Assembly (NCBI GenBank): GCA_002404995.1
Contig: DHKY01000008.1
Span: forward strand, 1 to 52,231
Length of the DNA: 52,231 bases
Direction: 5' to 3'
Source: Caryophanales bacterium UBA4682
Lineage (GTDB): Bacteria > Bacillota_I > Bacilli_A > RFN20 > CAG-288
Shown here: one piece after another, positions 50,584 through 52,231 of the stretch
How positions within the stretch are numbered: position 1 is the stretch's first letter
How the letters are laid out: every line of letters begins with the position of its first letter
The notes under the pieces: generated by a model
What the model was told of the DNA's origin: nothing
Database searches by the model: none
What the model saw: only the letters and a program-made list of their open reading frames with translations
Program-made: the position numbers and the translations under genes

Positions 50584-51055
50584 TTTCCCTTATAGCATAC
50601 CTTTCATTTAATTCTCATTTCGAATCTAATGCATTTCTTAATAAATGTATTCCTCCAGCCTCTAGCTAAAAACAAAAGAGAATTTTCGTCAAGTTTTCGA
50701 CCTCTTCACAATTAAAGAAATAGAAATTCAAATTTCTTTGATTTTGCGATAACTAAGCGGATTTTTCACTCTTTACAGAGATTTTCCAGTGCAAAAAAAT
50801 TTCTTTTTCTTGGACCAGTGGTTTTCAGCTGAAATTCAATCCTCATAAAGCAAAAATACAACGGAGCAATAATAGGCTGATTCACTATCATTTCAAAGGA
50901 ACAAAAATTTTCACTTACAAAAGTCTCATTTTCTAAGAAAAAACATCAAAAATGTAAGTTAATTTCCATGGACCAACCATTTTACAACCAATGCCTAGTT
51001 AAAATTAAATCAAACGGTAAAAAGTAGGTTATTTTCCGTCATGAAAGGATAAATT
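50584..51055. other. AT-rich intergenic region of the tail
   Basis: 472 bases with no supported gene. It has several AT inverted repeats: AGAAATT/AATTTCT around 50720-50735 and ACTTACA/TGTAAGT around 50913-50958. It likely holds promoters for the genes on both sides, but no box pair is clear enough to call. Confidence 0.45.
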
Positions 51056-51439
51056 GTGGACCTAAAAAACATTTTCGTCAACAGATTTTGTCAAAAACCA
51101 GTAAAAGGAGTACTAATGGAAGGATTGGAAAGGATATTAGGGTATTTCATCAGCGCTATAAACAAAAATAGTGCGATTATGAAAGACAAAGTAAATGACA
51201 ACCATCTTCATTTTTATCGTCATTTTCATTCAAAGTTTGAGGTTGACGCCAAGGAGAGGAATATAATATGGGCATCACTTTGCCAAGAATGGCAAAGAAG
51301 GTTAAGGAGGATCCAAGGTATCAGTTTGATCCTGAGACCGGGTACTTCGGAATTAAACAGTCCAAGGCAAGGGGTTGGATTCATACCATCGAAACGGATA
51401 CTCCAGAGCTTGATGCCAAGATATCGTTTTCTAAACTAA
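51056..51439 (+). CDS. Hypothetical small protein, boundaries uncertain
   Basis: Unrecognised ORF of at most 127 residues. Two starts compete: GTG at 51056 with AAAGGAT six bases upstream, and ATG at 51116 with AAAGGAG five bases upstream, which has the better site. The last 170 bases overlap the next ORF in another frame, so the true end may be near 51267 if a frameshift or sequencing error is present. Confidence 0.35.
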   Translation: MDLKNIFVNRFCQKPVKGVLMEGLERILGYFISAINKNSAIMKDKVNDNHLHFYRHFHSKFEVDAKERNIIWASLCQEWQRRLRRIQGISLILRPGTSELNSPRQGVGFIPSKRILQSLMPRYRFLN

Positions 51440-51825
51440 CTGATGGTGCACACATGACCGAGAAAACACCAGGCCACCTATGGACAGCCCATTTGAATGA
51501 CGGGACAACAGTGTCCCTTCGGATAGACTATCCTCCGGGACATGCACCAGCCGTGGAGATAAACATCAAAAACTGCAAAGATCCGGCAGGAATCAAGAAC
51601 CAGAAGATTCTTTTTTCAATGCCAAAGGAGAAAAATAGACATGCAGACAAGGGACAACAGAATAAAAGGAAAAGGTCTCGAATACCTCAAGAGCCTTATC
51701 GGACAGGAAATCTATCACATCAAACTTTCATGTCTTGCGGAGCTTCCAAGTGTTTTCAAAAAAGTCGGAATTATCGCCAACAATGGATGCTTTGTCTTAG
51801 ACAACTATGTATCCTGGAAAGATAA
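51268..51825 (+). CDS. Hypothetical protein, 3' part doubtful
   Basis: Unrecognised ORF of 185 residues, starting with AGGAGAGG upstream of the ATG. The first 120 residues (MGITLPRMAKKVKEDPRYQF up to INIKN) look like a real globular protein with good Gly/Pro/Asp pattern. After about residue 125 the frame becomes a shadow of the following gene, rich in Arg, Gln and Cys, so the real end is probably near 51640. Three internal ATG and few AGG codons set it apart from the main region. Confidence 0.45.
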   Translation: MGITLPRMAKKVKEDPRYQFDPETGYFGIKQSKARGWIHTIETDTPELDAKISFSKLTDGAHMTEKTPGHLWTAHLNDGTTVSLRIDYPPGHAPAVEINIKNCKDPAGIKNQKILFSMPKEKNRHADKGQQNKRKRSRIPQEPYRTGNLSHQTFMSCGASKCFQKSRNYRQQWMLCLRQLCILER

Positions 51826-52228
51826 CTGGTTTGCAATGCCAGATTACATTCCGCATTTTCTTTTCAAAAAAGTTAAGAACGAAGAAAGTACAGAATTAAA
51901 AACCAAACCTATCACAGAGCATATTGATTTTCCGGTCAATGAGAAAGTAGCAAATATCCTCCTCATCGAGGATGATGCAAAGGTCATCCGCTGAAAGCGT
52001 GTAATTGAGAAAATCTACGGAACCGAAGGGGTTATCCTAATCACGGACAAAAACCAATACGGATTCTTCAAGGACTCTGTTGATAGGATGGAAATGGTGA
52101 ATATACTCAAGGGGGATGAACTAAAAACAAAAACCGTTCCCTTAAAGGAGCACTGGAATCGATTTGCTAAGCCTTTTGACGGGGACTGTGTCCGGAAGTT
52201 GATTGACTTAAAGGATAGTACCAGTTAA
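51641..52228 (+). pseudogene. Hypothetical gene interrupted by an in-frame TGA
   Basis: AAGGAG lies 10 bases before the ATG at 51641. The frame codes 117 residues, meets TGA at 51992-51994 (VIR-stop-KRVIEKIYG), then stays open for 77 more codons to TAA at 52226-52228. The downstream stretch (GTEGVILITDKNQYGFF) reads like normal protein. TGA is a stop elsewhere in the window, so this is either a nonsense mutation, two coupled genes lacking a second start, or readthrough. The stop overlaps the terminal repeat. I do not recognise the protein. Confidence 0.45.
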
Positions 52229-52231
52229 GTG
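52212..52231. repeat. Right arm of terminal inverted repeat
   Basis: The last 20 bases, reverse complement of the first 20. They contain the stop codon of the interrupted gene. See the left arm for interpretation. Confidence 0.85.

Noticed and set aside
50584..51055. CRISPR array or tandem repeats in the AT-rich tail
   Set aside because: No regularly spaced repeats are present, only scattered AT-rich inverted repeats.
1..52231. Arg at conserved Met positions as random substitutions or decay
   Set aside because: The pattern is limited to AGG, occurs in most intact genes, and spares AGA and CGN; decay would not be codon specific.
1..52231. TGA as tryptophan (code 4), given Mollicutes-like traits
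   Set aside because: TGA ends potA, kdgA and other genes at the right lengths with ATGA overlaps, and Trp is coded by TGG.
1..52231. Circular element closed by terminal repeats
   Set aside because: The end repeats are inverted, not direct, so they do not indicate a circular overlap.

Overview
The window reads as a dense piece of chromosome from an uncultivated member of the Bacilli, close to the Mollicutes side of that class. Gene families are Bacilli-like: potABCD with a Mollicutes-style insertion in PotA, MsmK-type sugar ATPases, catabolite responsive elements, a lysine riboswitch and AGGAG ribosome binding sites. The most important property is the code. AGG sits again and again where protein families have methionine, while AGA and CGN sit where they have arginine. 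The clearest strings are AGA-AGA-AGG in KduI (family consensus R-R-M) and CGG-AGG in the helicase motif TATPER-x-DG (consensus R-M). AGG should therefore be read as Met throughout the main region. This matches the AGG-to-Met reassignment described by Shulgina and Eddy for a clade of uncultivated Bacilli. TGA is a normal stop here. Residues named R below are true arginine only if coded by AGA or CGN.

Layout. 1-7.3 kb: a 3-hydroxyacyl-CoA dehydrogenase-like gene with a cre site, the potABCD polyamine transporter and guanine deaminase. 7.4-11.3 kb: an AT-richer stretch with a secreted beta-rich protein ending in a Hint domain, a companion envelope protein and a small membrane protein. 11.4-17.4 kb: a ketopantoate reductase-like enzyme, a PLD-helicase-DUF3427 protein coupled to a NUDIX hydrolase, a NifX-like protein and a DUF368 transporter.

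17.5-44.7 kb is a pectin and uronate utilisation locus in two long leftward operons plus a short divergent pair. Operon 1 (30.4 to 17.5 kb) carries an Lpl/Ytc-type ABC importer, an MsmK-type ATPase, several orphan membrane proteins, a cytoplasmic GH28, KdgA, a GntR regulator, a PucR-HTH regulator and KduI. Operon 2 (44.7 to 32.4 kb) carries KduD, a lipoprotein, a polysaccharide deacetylase, KdgK, an SGNH esterase, a second MsmK-type ATPase, a MATE-GH105 fusion, UxaB, UxaA and UxaC. Between them lie a TIM-barrel epimerase and a CE8 pectinesterase. None of the hydrolases has a signal peptide, so imported methylated and acetylated oligogalacturonides are probably trimmed inside the cell. Saturated galacturonate then goes through UxaC-UxaB-UxaA and unsaturated uronate through KduI-KduD. 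Both reach KDG, which KdgK and KdgA convert to pyruvate and glyceraldehyde 3-phosphate. Both operons share a perfect palindromic operator, CTTGTATACAAG, the likely site of the operon 1 GntR protein.

44.8-50 kb: an iron-containing alcohol dehydrogenase, then a lysine riboswitch ahead of a three-gene amino acid ABC transporter, and two tandem YfcE-like phosphodiesterases. 50-52.2 kb is a poorly recognisable AT-rich tail with small orphan genes, heavily overlapping ORFs and an in-frame TGA. The first and last 20 bases of the window are a perfect inverted repeat. No tRNA, rRNA, CRISPR array or insertion sequence was recognised.
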